In this document: in pieces, positions 63,898 through 64,000 of the stretch
Numbering within the stretch: the first letter of the stretch is position 1
Layout: each line of letters starts with the position of its first letter
Source: Tridacna crocea
Taxonomy: Eukaryota; Mollusca; Bivalvia; Cardiida; Cardiidae
NCBI GenBank assembly: GCA_943736015.1
Contig: OX031060.1
Span: 2,066,001 to 2,130,000 of the forward strand
Direction: 5' to 3'
DNA: 64,000 bases
Notes under the pieces: generated by a model
What the model was told of the DNA's origin: nothing
What the model saw: the letters and a program-made list of their open reading frames with translations, nothing else
Database searches by the model: none
Made by a program: the position numbers and the translations under genes

Positions 63898-64000
63898 CCC
63901 TTTACTCCACAGATACCCATTTCTATGCATTTTTGTAGGACCCTTTGGAAAACATTGTTGCAAAAGGTGAAATTGCTTGTGATGAGCAATTTCACCTTTT
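63894..64000 (+). mobile_element. Family B element, cut by window edge
   Basis: Forward copy sharing TTAA 63894-63897 with the previous A copy. The stem is seen up to TTTCACCTTTT. Confidence 0.85.

Noticed and set aside
1-64000. Stem-loops followed by T-runs as rho-independent terminators
   Set aside because: The hairpins belong to TTAA-bounded mobile elements that occur in both orientations; there are no bacterial genes.

Overview
This 64 kb window is AT-rich animal nuclear DNA, most likely from a mollusc and probably a bivalve. It has eukaryotic GT/AG splice signals and tRNA-derived SINEs. It also carries Helitron/Helentron-like elements whose TCCGTCGTCC-rich heads, tandem-repeat cores and GGGCCATCATGGCCC terminal hairpin I associate with bivalve genomes. 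There is no bacterial gene organisation. Nearly all long open frames are chance reading through repeats and were left out.

The only host gene I can support is a plus-strand neuron navigator (NAV / unc-53 / sickie-like) gene. Two consecutive exons are visible, at 48792-48864 and 51002-51191. Together they encode the end of the calponin-homology domain and the start of the following Gln-rich linker. The splice phases match (1 to 1) and the donor/acceptor sites are good. The 2.1 kb intron between them and the DNA on both sides are filled with mobile elements. I cannot find the neighbouring exons, so the rest is either very long intron or flanking DNA.

The window is dominated by two related families of short (about 225-232 bp) non-autonomous elements that begin and end with TTAA, with piggyBac-like termini. 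I recognise more than a hundred copies or fragments. Family A has ends TTAAC[CT]C[AT]TTACCA and a central perfect palindrome of 33+1+33 nt. 'Forward' means starting with the ACACAATCCC end and having loop GGTAACC; reverse copies have GGTTACC. Family B has ends TTAACCCTTTACTCCATAG / TATGGGGTAAAGGGTTAA and a palindrome of identical size that differs at four base pairs, each flipped on both arms. Many copies sit directly end to end sharing one TTAA. A filled site and a related empty site near 52.5-52.8 kb support the TTAA target duplication.

Region by region. 0-9.5 kb: A/B copies, one SINE and half of an inverted dispersed repeat. 9.5-14 kb: two Helentron-like elements, the second with about fourteen 145-bp tandem units. 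14-25 kb: A/B copies, two SINE pieces, an 889-bp hAT-like element (16186-17074) and several A arrays. 25-26.1 kb: a GC-richer element built of GCGATC-like motifs. 26-31.6 kb: A copies, a 27-bp minisatellite, a 1.3 kb low-repeat stretch and a complete Helentron-like element. 32-47 kb: dense A copies, nested SINEs, a 67-bp palindrome and a degenerate Helentron-like copy. 47-51 kb: an 816-bp hAT-like element inside a family-B copy, a SINE split by a B copy, the two NAV exons and a 1001-bp inverted-repeat element between them. 51-62 kb: A/B copies, a foldback element and SINEs. 62.2-63.4 kb: a 1212-bp inverted-repeat element with a TATA box and a small ORF. 63.7-64 kb: A and B copies cut by the window edge.
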